From NCBI GenBank assembly GCA_945878115.1, contig CAMDVD010000008.1:16668-80667 (forward strand): DNA of 64,000 nucleotides, written 5' to 3'. The position numbers were made by a program, and so were the translations under genes. Positions 17,105-26,647 of the stretch are shown in pieces. Under the pieces are notes generated by a model. The model was not told the DNA's origin, did no database searches, and saw nothing but the letters and a program-made list of their open reading frames with translations. Position 1 is the first letter of the stretch; each line of letters opens with the position of its first letter. Origin of the DNA: Chitinophaga pinensis. GTDB lineage: Bacteria; Bacteroidota; Bacteroidia; Chitinophagales; Chitinophagaceae.

Positions 17105-18295
17105 ATGACGTCGCGGCAACTTTTTTTACAACATGTAGCACAAACATCGGATGCTCCACTTTGCTTTGAAATTGAAAAAGCGGAGGGTTGTTATTTATAT
17201 GATGTGCATGGTAAAAAGAATATTGATTTAATCGGTGGTATTAGTGTGGCGAATACTGGTCATGGAAACTTGGCAATTAAAAAAGCGATACATGATCAAG
17301 TAGAAAAATATCTACATGTCATGGTGTATGGTGAAGTGATTCAAAGTCCACAAGTGAAGTATGCCAAGGCTTTGGCAGACGTATTACCAACTTCATTAAA
17401 CAGTATTTATTTTACCAATAGTGGAACGGAAGCAACGGAAGGTGCAATGAAATTGGCGAAAAGATTTACGGGAAGAAGTAAAATGATTTCGTTCAAAAAC
17501 TCTTATCATGGCAGTACGCAAGGTGCATTAAGTGTAATGGGTAGCGAGTATTGGCAACAAGCATTCAGACCCTTACTACCAGATATTTATCAGTTCAATT
17601 ACAATGATACATCTGTTTTGGAATGTATAGATGATACTACAGCTTGCGTCATCATGGAGCCACTCCAAAGCGAAGCGGGCGTTTTAGAAGTAGATAAAAA
17701 TTGGATACATGCCATAAGAGAAAAGTGCACAGCTCATGGGGCTTTATTGATTTTGGATGAAATACAAACAGGCTTTGGAAGAACTGGAAATTTATTTTTA
17801 TTAGAAGAGTTAGGTATTATTCCTGACATATTATTATTGGGAAAAGCATTAGGTGGTGGCATGCCTTTGGGCGCATTTATTGCGGATAAAAAAATTATGG
17901 ACACCTTATCGTTTAATCCTGTATTGGGTCATATCACCACATTTGGTGGACATCCTGTGAGTTGCGCTGCTGGACTTGCTGCCTTAGAATTTGTGTTGCA
18001 AAGTGATACTATTTCGAGTGTATATGAGAAAGAAAAATTGTTTGTAGAATTGCTAGTTCACTCGGCTATACAAAAGGTTTCGAGTTGCGGATTATTGATG
18101 GCATTACATTTTGATAGCTTTGAAACCAATAAAAAAATAATAGATACTTGCATAGCAAATGGTGTGTTCACTGATTGGTTTTTGTTTGCTGCACATGCTT
18201 TACGAATTGCGCCACCACTCACTATTTCAGAACAAGAAATTAGAGAAGCTTGTGCTATTATTCTACAAAGTATAGAGCAAGTGGTACATGCATAA
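17105..18295 (+). CDS. Class III PLP-dependent aminotransferase (acetylornithine/ornithine/GABA type)
   Basis: A 396-residue cytoplasmic enzyme of the subgroup that includes acetylornithine, ornithine and 4-aminobutyrate aminotransferases. Visible are the phosphate-binding Ser-Gly-Thr-Glu-Ala (about 107-111), the PLP-ring Asp in Leu-Asp-Glu-Ile-Gln-Thr-Gly-Phe-Gly-Arg-Thr, and the Schiff-base Lys in Leu-Gly-Lys-Ala-Leu-Gly-Gly-Gly-Met-Pro. The substrate cannot be settled from the sequence; no arginine-pathway genes are adjacent. Its stop overlaps the next gene's start by 8 bases, implying coupling with the membrane glycosyltransferase. A near-match -7 box (TTTCTTTG) lies just upstream. Confidence 0.88.
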   Translation: MTSRQLFLQHVAQTSDAPLCFEIEKAEGCYLYDVHGKKNIDLIGGISVANTGHGNLAIKKAIHDQVEKYLHVMVYGEVIQSPQVKYAKALADVLPTSLNSIYFTNSGTEATEGAMKLAKRFTGRSKMISFKNSYHGSTQGALSVMGSEYWQQAFRPLLPDIYQFNYNDTSVLECIDDTTACVIMEPLQSEAGVLEVDKNWIHAIREKCTAHGALLILDEIQTGFGRTGNLFLLEELGIIPDILLLGKALGGGMPLGAFIADKKIMDTLSFNPVLGHITTFGGHPVSCAAGLAALEFVLQSDTISSVYEKEKLFVELLVHSAIQKVSSCGLLMALHFDSFETNKKIIDTCIANGVFTDWFLFAAHALRIAPPLTISEQEIREACAIILQSIEQVVHA

Positions 18296-20003
18296 TCAAT
18301 CTATTGCACGATTTTTATTTGCTTCACTTGTAGCTTTATTTTTCGTTGGAAGTTTTGGTTTTCTACTATTTCAATTTTGGCAGTACGACACCTTAGTGCA
18401 AACTATTTTGGACGGTTTACATCGGCAAGATTTGTATACTATTTTAACGACAAAATTTTTTACACCGACAAAATATGAGCAAGTAAAAATGTTGGCAAGC
18501 ATAGGTTCTGGATTGTCATTCTTGATGATGTTGGGCCTATGGTATAAAAGAGAAAAGGCTATACATGCATTGACCTGCTTTGTTCAGGATATGGCGAAAG
18601 CTTGGCAAGGATTTAAAAAGACTTTTCAATTTCAAACAAAAACGAATCGTAAGCTTTTTTATATACTGTTGTTCTTCATTTTTGCTCGAAGCATATATTA
18701 TGCAACTGCCTATTTTATTCAATTTGACGAAGCATGGAATTACAATATTTTTTTGCATCAACATCTATTTTATTCAGTCGTTGCTTACAATAATTATCCT
18801 TTGCATAATTTGGTGACATGGTTTTTTGTACATGGATTTCCAAATAGTTTATTGGCAATGCGTATGCCTTCTATTTTGATAGGGATATGCAATTGTGTAT
18901 TGGTTTTTTGTATCGTCAAAAAGTTATTGGTAAATGAAATAAGCGCCTTGTTTGCCATGATCATTTTTGCATGTTTGCCTGTTTCTGTTTTCTATATGTT
19001 GTATGCAAGAGGTGTTTTATTTGAAGTTTTTTTTGCACTCCTTGTTATTTATTTTATCATTCAATTTGTAGAAAAAGGCTTCAGTCTAAAGTTTATTTTT
19101 TATTTGGCATTACTCAATGCATTGGGCACCTATAGTATGTTGTCGCATCCTTATTTTATTTTGATGAGTGGCATTGGTATTTTTTTTATTTTATTATTCC
19201 AAAAAAAAGGAAGACAATTAAAATACAGTGTGTTTTATGTATTGTTGTCAATAGCTTGTAGCGCCTTATTGTTGCTTCCAATGTATTTAGGTACTGGATT
19301 TTCATTGGGCTTGGAAGCTGCCATGAGTCACAGTAGATTTTTATCCTTGCATCATGTTCTTCCTTTTCACTGTTACTCCGATTTTATAACTGGCAGTCCA
19401 TATACATTTTATGCTTTGTTCTTTGTGAATATTTGTTTTGTATGGTATGGCAAAACAAATGCAGAACGTATCTTTTATATAGCTTGTTTGAATCTCTTTT
19501 TGTTAAGCAGCGTATTTATCATTCCATTATTTACACATACTTACGCAGTCGAAAGGGCATATAGCTTTTTGGTCATAGTGCCTGTCATGAGTATTGGTAT
19601 GTTATTTCATATTTTATCTTTACAATGGAAGTATGTCCTTGGATTGAGCAGTGTAGTAGTACTCAGTATTTTATCGCATACGCATGATTATTTGAATTGG
19701 AGTAAGCAATTGGATAAGGAAGTTCGTCAATTATCGGAGTTATATATCGCACATCAAATTACGGAAGTGTATAATACGCATACTAATTATTATTATTTTG
19801 TACCTGGCATTGAATATTATTTAAATGTACAACATCAATCTATGTTGTATACAACTTCTTTACAAAGTAGTAAACGCTATAAGGCAAATGGTGCAAGCAA
19901 ACCCTGTATAGTCGCCGATTCTACGTTTACAGATACAAATTATTTTCTTTTATATCGATTAAAAAAGATGGAGGTTTTTATTCAAAAGAAAACGAGTCAT
20001 TGA
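18288..20003 (+). CDS. GT-C fold membrane glycosyltransferase, GT39/ArnT-like
   Basis: A 571-residue integral membrane protein with about 10-12 hydrophobic segments. The first large periplasmic loop contains Phe-Asp-Glu-Ala-Trp-Asn-Tyr (about residue 147), the acidic motif typical of GT-C dolichol/undecaprenyl-phosphate-sugar transferases such as ArnT and PMT. It would move a sugar from a polyprenyl phosphate donor to a protein or lipid at the outer face of the inner membrane. The C-terminal about 110 residues form a soluble tail. It overlaps the aminotransferase gene by 8 bases. Acceptor and sugar are unknown. Confidence 0.75.
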   Translation: MHNQSIARFLFASLVALFFVGSFGFLLFQFWQYDTLVQTILDGLHRQDLYTILTTKFFTPTKYEQVKMLASIGSGLSFLMMLGLWYKREKAIHALTCFVQDMAKAWQGFKKTFQFQTKTNRKLFYILLFFIFARSIYYATAYFIQFDEAWNYNIFLHQHLFYSVVAYNNYPLHNLVTWFFVHGFPNSLLAMRMPSILIGICNCVLVFCIVKKLLVNEISALFAMIIFACLPVSVFYMLYARGVLFEVFFALLVIYFIIQFVEKGFSLKFIFYLALLNALGTYSMLSHPYFILMSGIGIFFILLFQKKGRQLKYSVFYVLLSIACSALLLLPMYLGTGFSLGLEAAMSHSRFLSLHHVLPFHCYSDFITGSPYTFYALFFVNICFVWYGKTNAERIFYIACLNLFLLSSVFIIPLFTHTYAVERAYSFLVIVPVMSIGMLFHILSLQWKYVLGLSSVVVLSILSHTHDYLNWSKQLDKEVRQLSELYIAHQITEVYNTHTNYYYFVPGIEYYLNVQHQSMLYTTSLQSSKRYKANGASKPCIVADSTFTDTNYFLLYRLKKMEVFIQKKTSH

Positions 20004-20064
20004 AAAAAAGTGTAGTGGAAAAACTGCAAGTATTAAAGCAGGTCGGAATTTTGCTGATAAAAAT

Positions 20065-20072
20065 TATATTTG
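20065..20072 (+). promoter_or_regulatory. -7 promoter box for asnS
   Basis: TATATTTG, a full match to TAnnTTTG, ends 6 bases before the ATG at 20079. It overlaps the alternative TTG start at 20070, which is therefore unlikely to be used. Confidence 0.65.
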
Positions 20073-20078
20073 CACCCT

Positions 20079-21506
20079 ATGAGAAAAGAAATAGCAGAAA
20101 TAATAAAAGGGACAGAGGTAGATTATACAACCACCGTGAAGGGTTGGGTACGCACGTTCAGAAACAATCAATTTATTGCGTTGAATGACGGAAGTACGAA
20201 TCATAATTTACAAGTGGTGGTGGCATTGAATTTCTTGGATGATGCAACACTGAAGCGTATTACGACCAGTGCTTGTATTAGTGCAACAGGTAAAATTGTA
20301 GCTTCACAAGGTAAAGGACAAAGTGTAGAACTTATTGCGGAAAGCATAGAAATATTAGGTGACAGTGATGCAGAACAATATCCATTGCAACCTAAAAAGC
20401 ACAGTTTAGATTTCTTACGTGAAATTGCGCATTTGCGTTTTAGAACCAATACTTTTGGATCGGTTTTTCGTTTACGTAATGCCTTGACCTTTGCCATACA
20501 TCAATTTTTTCAGGAGCGAAATTTCTTGAATATCCATTCGCCAATTATCTCTGCAAGTGATGCAGAAGGTGCTGGAGAAATGTTTCATGTTACTAATTTT
20601 GATTTGGAAAAATTGCCTCTAACCGAAAGTGGAGAAATAGATTATACACAAGATTTTTTTGGACGTAGTGCAAACCTTACGGTTAGCGGACAACTAGAAG
20701 CAGAATTAGCAGCCATGGCATTCACCAAAGTATACACATTTGGTCCTACCTTTCGAGCAGAAAATTCAAACACAACACGCCACCTTGCTGAGTTTTGGAT
20801 GATAGAACCGGAAGTGGCTTTTAATGAATTGAAAGACAATGCGGATCTTGCAGAAGCCATGTTGAAATACGTGATTAAATATGCGATGGATAAACATCCT
20901 GACGATATCACATTTTTGGATGCTCGACTTGCGGAAGAAGAAAAGCAAAAGCCAACCGCAGACAGAGCTGAGTTTGGATTGATAGAGAAATTAAATTTTC
21001 TATTGGAAAATAATTTTGAGCGAATTACCTATACCGAAGCCATACAAATATTGTTGGATTCGCCAGCTTACAAGAAAAATAAATTTAAGTATGATGTAAG
21101 TTGGGGTATCGATATGCAAAGTGAACACGAACGATATTTGGTGGAAAAACATTTTAAAAAACCGGTCATCGTAACGGATTATCCAAAGGATATAAAGGCG
21201 TTTTATATGCGTCAAAATGAAGATGGAAAAACAGTTGCCGCGATGGATATTTTAGCACCAGGTATTGGTGAAATTATTGGCGGTTCGCAAAGAGAAGAAC
21301 GATTGGATAAACTAGAACAGCGCATGGTAGAAATGAATATTCCTACTAAGGAAATGTTTTGGTATTTAGATACTCGTCGCTTCGGAACGTGTAAACATGC
21401 GGGTTTCGGACTAGGCTTTGAGCGATTGGTACAATTCGTAACTGGTATGGGCAATATTCGAGACGTGATTCCTTTTCCAAGAACACCGAAGAATTGTGAG
21501 TTTTAG
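20079..21506 (+). CDS. asnS: Asparaginyl-tRNA synthetase
   Basis: A 475-residue class IIb synthetase that charges tRNA-Asn. The N-terminal OB-fold anticodon-binding domain occupies about residues 1-115 (Gly-Trp-Val-Arg-Thr-Phe-Arg). The catalytic core shows motif 2 ([12 protein letters not shown]) and motif 3 (Gly-Phe-Gly-Leu-Gly-Phe-Glu-Arg). The C-terminus Pro-Phe-Pro-Arg-Thr is typical. Ala-Glu-Asn-Ser in motif 2, rather than the AspRS version, supports asparagine specificity. Its start is fixed by the promoter box at 20065-20072. Confidence 0.95.
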   Translation: MRKEIAEIIKGTEVDYTTTVKGWVRTFRNNQFIALNDGSTNHNLQVVVALNFLDDATLKRITTSACISATGKIVASQGKGQSVELIAESIEILGDSDAEQYPLQPKKHSLDFLREIAHLRFRTNTFGSVFRLRNALTFAIHQFFQERNFLNIHSPIISASDAEGAGEMFHVTNFDLEKLPLTESGEIDYTQDFFGRSANLTVSGQLEAELAAMAFTKVYTFGPTFRAENSNTTRHLAEFWMIEPEVAFNELKDNADLAEAMLKYVIKYAMDKHPDDITFLDARLAEEEKQKPTADRAEFGLIEKLNFLLENNFERITYTEAIQILLDSPAYKKNKFKYDVSWGIDMQSEHERYLVEKHFKKPVIVTDYPKDIKAFYMRQNEDGKTVAAMDILAPGIGEIIGGSQREERLDKLEQRMVEMNIPTKEMFWYLDTRRFGTCKHAGFGLGFERLVQFVTGMGNIRDVIPFPRTPKNCEF

Positions 21507-21521
21507 AGGATAATAAAAAGC

Positions 21522-22100
21522 CTATTTAAAAAACGTCATTTTATAATCCACTTTTATTTTCCCCTTCGCAATATTATCCAATTTTGTTTTGAGTAATCTG
21601 CGTTTGAGTGGATTGATATGGTCTATAAAAAGCTTGCCTTCGATGTGATCATATTCATGTAAAATAATGCGAGCCGTAATACGATCAAAGGTTTGGGTAT
21701 GGGTTACAAATTGTTCATCTTGGTAAGTAATTGTCACTTCTTCGGGGCGCATAATGTCTTCACGAACTTTGGGTATACTCAAACAGCCTTCATTGTATTT
21801 CCAATCGTTGCCAGCTAGTTCTTGGATTTGCGGATTGATAAAAACCTGCTTAATGGGCTTTTCATCTTTAAAATCATTTTTATCTTCTTCATCCGCATTT
21901 TCTACAATTTGTAAACTGTCTACCAAAAATAAACGAATGGTATGATTGATTTGTGGAGCCGCCAAACCTACGCCATTACTGTAATACAAGGTTTCCCACA
22001 TATTGGCAATCAGTTCGCTAAGGTTGGGATAATCTGCTGTAATTGGCGGACAAACTTTACGTAAATTAGGATGACCGTATGCAACAATAGGTAATATCAT
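21522..22100 (-). CDS. def: Peptide deformylase
   Basis: A 192-residue metallohydrolase that removes the N-formyl group from nascent proteins. All three family motifs are present: Gly-Val-Gly-Leu-Ala-Ala-Pro-Gln (motif 1), Glu-Gly-Cys-Leu-Ser-Ile-Pro (motif 2) and His-Glu-Tyr-Asp-His (motif 3), giving the Cys and two His metal ligands and the catalytic Glu. An acidic insertion (Asn-Ala-Asp-Glu-Glu-Asp-Lys-Asn-Asp) near residue 70 is common in Bacteroidota versions. It lies downstream of ruvX on the same strand, as it often does in this phylum, with a palindromic terminator candidate between them. Confidence 0.95.
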   Translation of the reverse strand: MILPIVAYGHPNLRKVCPPITADYPNLSELIANMWETLYYSNGVGLAAPQINHTIRLFLVDSLQIVENADEEDKNDFKDEKPIKQVFINPQIQELAGNDWKYNEGCLSIPKVREDIMRPEEVTITYQDEQFVTHTQTFDRITARIILHEYDHIEGKLFIDHINPLKRRLLKTKLDNIAKGKIKVDYKMTFFK

Positions 22101-22205
22101 GTGGCAAAAATGCGATTTTTTTTTTACTAAGTTTTATAGAATGGAAATTAAATTATTTAGTAGAAATCTTTCATAAATACTTTCTTTCATAACCTCATCC
22201 TTTAA

Positions 22206-22229
22206 TTCCTTCTCCAATTGGAGAAGGAA
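22206..22229. terminator. Palindromic hairpin between ruvX and def
   Basis: A perfect palindrome with 10-bp arms (TTCCTTCTCC and GGAGAAGGAA) around AATT. It lies just after the ruvX stop. No T-run follows on the minus strand, so it may be a repeat or a factor-dependent terminator. Confidence 0.45.
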
Positions 22230-22249
22230 AGGCTATTTAAGAGAGAGTT

Positions 22250-22663
22250 CTAGCGGTCCGTTGCCATATAGCTTTGTAGCAAAATGACCGCACTAATTTC
22301 ATCTACCAATGCTTTGTTTTGCCTGTCCTTTTTTTTCAATCCACTATCAATCATCGTTTGAAAAGCCATTTTAGAAGTGAAGCGTTCATCAACGGTTTGG
22401 ATGGGAATATTGGGAAATGTTTTTTGAAATAAAGGAATAAATTTTTCAACTAAAGGTGTGGCGTGCGTTGGATCGTTGCGTAAAGATTTGGGCATACCGA
22501 TAATCACCAATTCAACCGCATTGTTGCTGCAATAATTTTTTAAATAAGCAATCAATTCTTCTGTATTCACCGTGCACAAGCCATTGGCAATGATTTGCAA
22601 TGGATCTGTAACCGCAAGTCCAGTTCTTTTTTTACCGTAATCAATCGCAAGGATTCGTGGCAT
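22250..22663 (-). CDS. ruvX: YqgF/RuvX family putative Holliday junction resolvase
   Basis: A 137-residue RNase H-fold protein implicated in pre-16S rRNA processing and Holliday junction cleavage. Visible are the first catalytic Asp in Ala-Ile-Asp-Tyr-Gly-Lys-Lys-Arg-Thr-Gly (residues 5-14), Val-Ile-Gly-Met-Pro (about 52-56), Asp-Glu-Arg-Phe-Thr-Ser (about 92-97) and the C-terminal Asp in Val-Asp-Glu-Ile-Ser-Ala. Length is standard. It lies upstream of def on the same strand. Confidence 0.92.
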   Translation of the reverse strand: MPRILAIDYGKKRTGLAVTDPLQIIANGLCTVNTEELIAYLKNYCSNNAVELVIIGMPKSLRNDPTHATPLVEKFIPLFQKTFPNIPIQTVDERFTSKMAFQTMIDSGLKKKDRQNKALVDEISAVILLQSYMATDR

Positions 22664-22736
22664 GTAGGTTGAATAAATGGGTGATGAATATTGTGAAGTT
22701 AAAAATAGAAGTACGCATTAGGAAATGAAAATTTTT

Positions 22737-22828
22737 TGGGCGGCGAACACGTCCTGACGATAAATGTCAGGATCCGTTTTCGCTCAAAGCAGCGAAATCT
22801 GGACTTTCCACAATCTTTGCCGCAATGC
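22737..22828 (-). repeat. Dispersed GCGGCAACG element, second copy (inverted)
   Basis: On the minus strand it follows the copy at 55098-55233 from GCATTGCGGCA to the terminal CCGCCCA but lacks about 45 bases containing the TTTTTGC hairpin. It keeps a hairpin with arms TTCGCT/AGCGAA where the other copy has TCCGCT/AGCGGA, a compensated change, and the identical CCTGAC/GTCAGG hairpin. Confidence 0.7.
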
Positions 22829-22872
22829 CTCGATCATTAAAAATTATTTTTTTCATTAGATTTTTGCTTGCG

Positions 22873-23763
22873 TTAAAAAAATAAACTGAGAATCACAAAT
22901 ACAGCAAATACAATACTTGCAATGCCATTGGTTGTTGCAAATGCTAGATTTACTTTACTAATATCATTTGGTTTTACCAAGGTATGTTGGTAGGTAAGCA
23001 AGCTTATAAATAGTATGGCACCAATCCAATAGATAAAATTGGCAGTCGTCATCAACCCAATGGAGATAACAATAATGGCAGTTAAAATATGTAAGCCTAT
23101 TGATACAATAAGTGCATTTTTTCGACCCAATAAAGCAGGGATAGATTTTAATTTATTTTCCTTATCAAAATATTCATCTTGTAACGCATACAATATATCA
23201 AACCCTGAAACCCACGTTAATACTACAACAGAGAACAAACATGGAATAATATGAAATACACCTGTTATGGCTAAATACGCACCAATGGGCGCAAGCGATA
23301 AACCAAGTCCCAATACCAAATGACAAAGTGCAGTGAAGCGTTTGGTATAGCTATAAAATAAAATCACAAACAAAGCCACAGGAGATAAATAGAAACAAAT
23401 GGTATTGATAAAAAAAGTAGTGCCGATGAATAGTAGGCAATTGATGAGAATAAAGGCAAGTGCATTTTTTTTGGAAATGACACCAGCCGGAATTTCACGA
23501 ATGGCTGTGCGCGGATTTAATTTATCGAATCGTTCATCAATATATCGGTTGAATGCCATGGCAGCACTTCGAGCAAATACCATACAAAGCACAACCAATA
23601 TGAGCAAAATCCAGAGATTAAAATTCCAAATTCCAGAAAAATGTGTCGTGGAAAATAAGCCTAAAAAGAAGCCTATCAATGCAAAAGGCATTGCAAAAAT
23701 GGTATGGCTGAATTTAATGAGAGAGAGGTAATTGGAAACTTTTGTTGTAAAATGCACCCACAA
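22873..23763 (-). CDS. UbiA-family polyprenyltransferase, probably menaquinone (MqnP-like)
   Basis: A 296-residue membrane protein with about 8-9 helices. The first Asp-rich motif is Asn-Arg-Tyr-Ile-Asp-Glu-Arg-Phe-Asp, followed by Asn-Pro-Arg-Thr-Ala-Ile-Arg-Glu-Ile-Pro-Ala-Gly. The second is Asp-Glu-Tyr-Phe-Asp near residue 188. These bind the prenyl diphosphate through magnesium. The Asn-Pro-Arg-Thr form fits UbiA/MqnP 4-hydroxybenzoate-type enzymes. Bacteroidota lack ubiquinone, so the likely role is the futalosine menaquinone route. It is divergent from dnaX with 81 bases between starts. Confidence 0.8.
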   Translation of the reverse strand: MWVHFTTKVSNYLSLIKFSHTIFAMPFALIGFFLGLFSTTHFSGIWNFNLWILLILVVLCMVFARSAAMAFNRYIDERFDKLNPRTAIREIPAGVISKKNALAFILINCLLFIGTTFFINTICFYLSPVALFVILFYSYTKRFTALCHLVLGLGLSLAPIGAYLAITGVFHIIPCLFSVVVLTWVSGFDILYALQDEYFDKENKLKSIPALLGRKNALIVSIGLHILTAIIVISIGLMTTANFIYWIGAILFISLLTYQHTLVKPNDISKVNLAFATTNGIASIVFAVFVILSLFF

Positions 23764-23824
23764 AGATTGTACGAAATAATCAAATTATCAAATCAACGAA
23801 TCATTATATAAATAGATATTGTAT

Positions 23825-23832
23825 TACATTTG
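23825..23832 (+). promoter_or_regulatory. -7 promoter box for dnaX
   Basis: TACATTTG, a full match to TAnnTTTG, 12 bases before the ATG at 23845. It overlaps a possible TTG start at 23830, which supports the downstream ATG. Confidence 0.6.
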
Positions 23833-23844
23833 CCCTTCCCTTTT

Positions 23845-25625
23845 ATGGCAGAACAATACATCGTATCGGCACTTAAATATCGACCACAACATTTTAATAC
23901 AGTGTTGGGGCAGTCGCATATTACGACTACCTTAAAAAATGCCATTAAAACAGAACAGTTAGCGCATTCCTTTTTGTTTTGCGGACCACGTGGAGTTGGT
24001 AAAACAACTTGTGCTCGTATTTTGGCAAAAACCATCAATTGTACAAACCGTACCGAAGATGCAGAAGCCTGTGACGTATGTGCATCTTGTGTTTCGTTTA
24101 AGGAAAATACTTCGTTTAATGTACATGAATTGGATGCGGCATCTAATAATTCGGTGGAGGATATTCGGGAGTTGATAGAGCAAGTACGATTTGTTCCGCA
24201 AGGTGGAGCCAAGTATAAAGTGTATATCATTGATGAGGTACATATGTTGAGTTCTGCGGCTTTCAATGCTTTTCTAAAAACATTAGAAGAACCACCATCC
24301 TATGCTATTTTTATTTTAGCAACCACCGAAAAACATAAAATACTACCGACCATTTTATCTCGTTGTCAAATATTTGATTTCAATAGAATTACCACAAAGG
24401 ATACAGTGGATCATTTGGCAGAGATTTGTACTATTGAGCATATCGAATTTGAGCGTGAAGCTTTGCATTTGATAGCGCAAAAAAGTGAAGGCTGTATGCG
24501 AGATGCCTTATCTATCATGGATAAAATATCGAGCTTTAGTAATCAACATCTTAGTTATGCTTCTACTGTAGAGCATTTGAATATTTTGGATTATGATTAT
24601 TATTTGCGCATGACAGAGTCCTTGATGCTGATGGATATGAGTGGCGTGATGTTATTGTATGATGAAATTAATAGTAAAGGTTTTGAAGGCGATATGTTTA
24701 TGCACGGCTTTATAGAACATCTCCGAAATTTGATGATGTGTAAAGATATTCGTGTGGCTAAGTTATTGGATTTACCAGACAATATTAAATCGAAATATTA
24801 CGTACAAGCCAATCAATTGAACCAAGCTTATATTATCAATGCATTGTCCATTTTGAATCAATCAGAAATACAATATAAACAAGCAAGAAACAAGAGATTG
24901 CATGTAGAATTGGCTTTGATTAAATTGAATTATTTGCCACAAGCCATACGCGTTTTAAGTGAAGAAGATGGCTCACTTTTAAAAAAAAAATCCTAACGGG
25001 TAAAACATTTCTGCTTAGAGCAGCATCCATTCAACGAGTTCCTGCTATTGCATCTCCCCAAACACTGGAACCAGAAAAGGTAGTGCTAGAAAAAGTTTTA
25101 CCAACAATTATATCTCCAGTAAATGTGGCGCCTCCACCTACCGCAGTTACCCCAACATCGGCTTCTCCGGCAACTTATGGCGTTACTTTAAGTTCATTAA
25201 AAAATTTAAAGAAGAATACCCGCGATAAGTTACAAGCCGATGCAGAAAATAATAAATTAATAGAAATCAGCGCCATGAATTTGATACAAGCATGGCACGA
25301 AGTAGTAGAAAATATTGCATCGCACAAAATGTTGTATAAAAGTGCCATTTTGCAAAGTGAAGTAAAATTTGAAGGTCATGACATTACGATACACGCCAAT
25401 TTGGTTGCCTTTGATTTTATTAAGTCAGAACGTTTGCAACTACTAAATTTTTTTAAAAAATATTATGGCAATGAAAACATCAATGTCTTATTTGCGGTAT
25501 TACCAGAAAAGGAAAGTGGAGAAACAAAAGTGCTGAGCACAAGAGAGATATTTGAAAAAATGGCAACAAAAAATCCGAGTTTAAGGATGTTGAAGGATTC
25601 GTTGGGGTTGGATTTTGAATACTAG
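23845..25625 (+). CDS. dnaX: DNA polymerase III gamma/tau subunit with frameshift site
   Basis: The clamp-loader ATPase. The zero frame (23845-24996, 383 residues, gamma-like) has Walker A Gly-Pro-Arg-Gly-Val-Gly-Lys-Thr-Thr, the four-Cys zinc module, Walker B Ile-Ile-Asp-Glu-Val-His and the sensor-1 Thr-Thr-Glu. It ends right after an A10 run at 24981-24990. One frame away, reading is open without a stop from the A10 run to 25625. It encodes a Pro/Thr-rich linker and then the tau-type C-terminal domain (Phe-Lys-Lys-Tyr-Tyr-Gly, Met-Leu-Lys-Asp-Ser-Leu-Gly-Leu). A shift of -1, or one extra A in the transcript, would give a 593-residue tau. A sequencing miscount of the A-run is the alternative. 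Confidence 0.88.
24981..25023 (+). promoter_or_regulatory. Slippery A10 run and downstream stem-loop in dnaX
   Basis: Ten consecutive A at 24981-24990 read Lys-Lys-Lys in the zero frame, with the stop TAA three bases further on (24994-24996). A stem-loop (CTGCT, loop TAG, AGCAG at 25011-25023) begins 20 bases downstream, a plausible stimulator. Programmed frameshifting or transcriptional slippage at A-runs in dnaX is established in Escherichia coli and Thermus. Confidence 0.65.
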
Positions 25626-25660
25626 AAGTTAGTAAAAAGTAGAAAGTAAAAAGTAGTTAG

Positions 25661-25870
25661 TAGTTAGAATTGAGAAAGGCGTAAGTAAAAAGGCGTAAGT
25701 CGTAAGTCCAGCCCTGAAAGGGCGATACATGAATAGCGAGGTGGCACCGCCCTTCGAAAATAGTAGTTAGTATTGAGTAGTTAGTATTGAGAAAGGGATA
25801 AGTAAAAAGTAGTAAGTCGTAAGTCCATTCCTGAAAGGGCGATATATGAATAGCGAGGTGGTATCGCCCT
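25661..25870. repeat. Two imperfect direct repeats of a Bacteroidota intergenic word
   Basis: Two units of about 90 bp (25661-25753 and 25781-25870) share GAGAAAGG, GTCGTAAGTCC, CTGAAAGGGCGAT and GAATAGCGAGGTGG. They are embedded in GTAAGTAAAAAGT-like simple sequence. The gap 25626-25904 between dnaX and the DUF502 gene contains no gene I can support. Confidence 0.7.
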
Positions 25871-25904
25871 GGCAAAAAGTAATCTGGTTTTGGAATTTGG
25901 GATT

Positions 25905-26516
25905 TTAATTTTTGTGATTTTCAGCTTTGTGATTCTGCTCCAAATGTGCTTCAATCAGATCATAGCCAGCAGCACCGCCGCTTACAGCCATTTTCATTGC
26001 ATCGGATGGATTGATATCTAAGGCTTGTACATTGTCTTTGCCGACAATAAATAAATAGCCACTTACCGCATAAGAGTGAGGCATGTAAACTGCAATTTTA
26101 TCTATCAAACCCAATTGCGTTAAATCGTTTTGTGTGATGAATCCAATTTGAAATATTTCAGGGCTGCTTCTTACTTTTACAAGAACAGGTTTTGTAAATT
26201 TCTTTTTATCACCCATAAAACTTTCTACCACTTCCTTAACGGACGAATAAATAAATTTTAGAAAAGGAGTTCGTTCAAGAATACTATCAAAAAATCCAAT
26301 TAAAAATTTCCAAAGTAAGAAGGTACTACCTAGCCATCCTAGAATGACTAATGATCCAATGACAATAATAAATCCAATGCCTCGTGGGACATCTGGAATT
26401 TTGGTATCAATAAAATCAAAGATAGAATAGGCAGCCCACACCGTAACAGCTAGGGGAGAAATGATGATAATACCTTGGAAGAAATAACGTAATAATAGAC
26501 TCGCTGCTTTTCGCAT
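25905..26516 (-). CDS. DUF502 family membrane protein
   Basis: A 203-residue DUF502 protein with two membrane segments (about residues 11-37 and 45-70). A conserved cytoplasmic or periplasmic domain follows, containing Arg-Thr-Pro-Phe-Leu-Lys-Phe-Ile-Tyr and a glycine-rich C-terminal Met-Ala-Val-Ser-Gly-Gly-Ala-Ala. The C-terminus is hydrophilic with His and Asn. The family has no assigned function; plant members (COV1/LCV) influence vascular patterning. It is a single gene with a -7 box at 26521-26528, divergent from pheS. Confidence 0.85.
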   Translation of the reverse strand: MRKAASLLLRYFFQGIIIISPLAVTVWAAYSIFDFIDTKIPDVPRGIGFIIVIGSLVILGWLGSTFLLWKFLIGFFDSILERTPFLKFIYSSVKEVVESFMGDKKKFTKPVLVKVRSSPEIFQIGFITQNDLTQLGLIDKIAVYMPHSYAVSGYLFIVGKDNVQALDINPSDAMKMAVSGGAAGYDLIEAHLEQNHKAENHKN

Positions 26517-26520
26517 GGGG

Positions 26521-26528
26521 CAAAGATA
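26521..26528 (-). promoter_or_regulatory. -7 promoter box for the DUF502 gene
   Basis: TATCTTTG on the minus strand, a full match to TAnnTTTG, 4 bases before the start codon at 26516. The transcript would be leaderless or nearly so. Confidence 0.6.
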
Positions 26529-26635
26529 ACGGGCTAATTTGATTATTTAATCAATCAAAGTAAGAGAAAATTATTGTTGTATAAACCTCTTTCAAATCTC
26601 TAATTTACTTTCTTACAAATCTCCTTTCTAGTTTC

Positions 26636-26643
26636 TATCTTTG
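26636..26643 (+). promoter_or_regulatory. -7 promoter box for pheS
   Basis: TATCTTTG, a full match to TAnnTTTG, ends 4 bases before the ATG at 26648. Confidence 0.65.
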
Positions 26644-26647
26644 CCCG

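Noticed and set aside
25083..25625. A separate gene after dnaX
   Set aside because: Its frame is open back to the A10 run and its content is the tau C-terminal domain, so it is the downstream part of dnaX.
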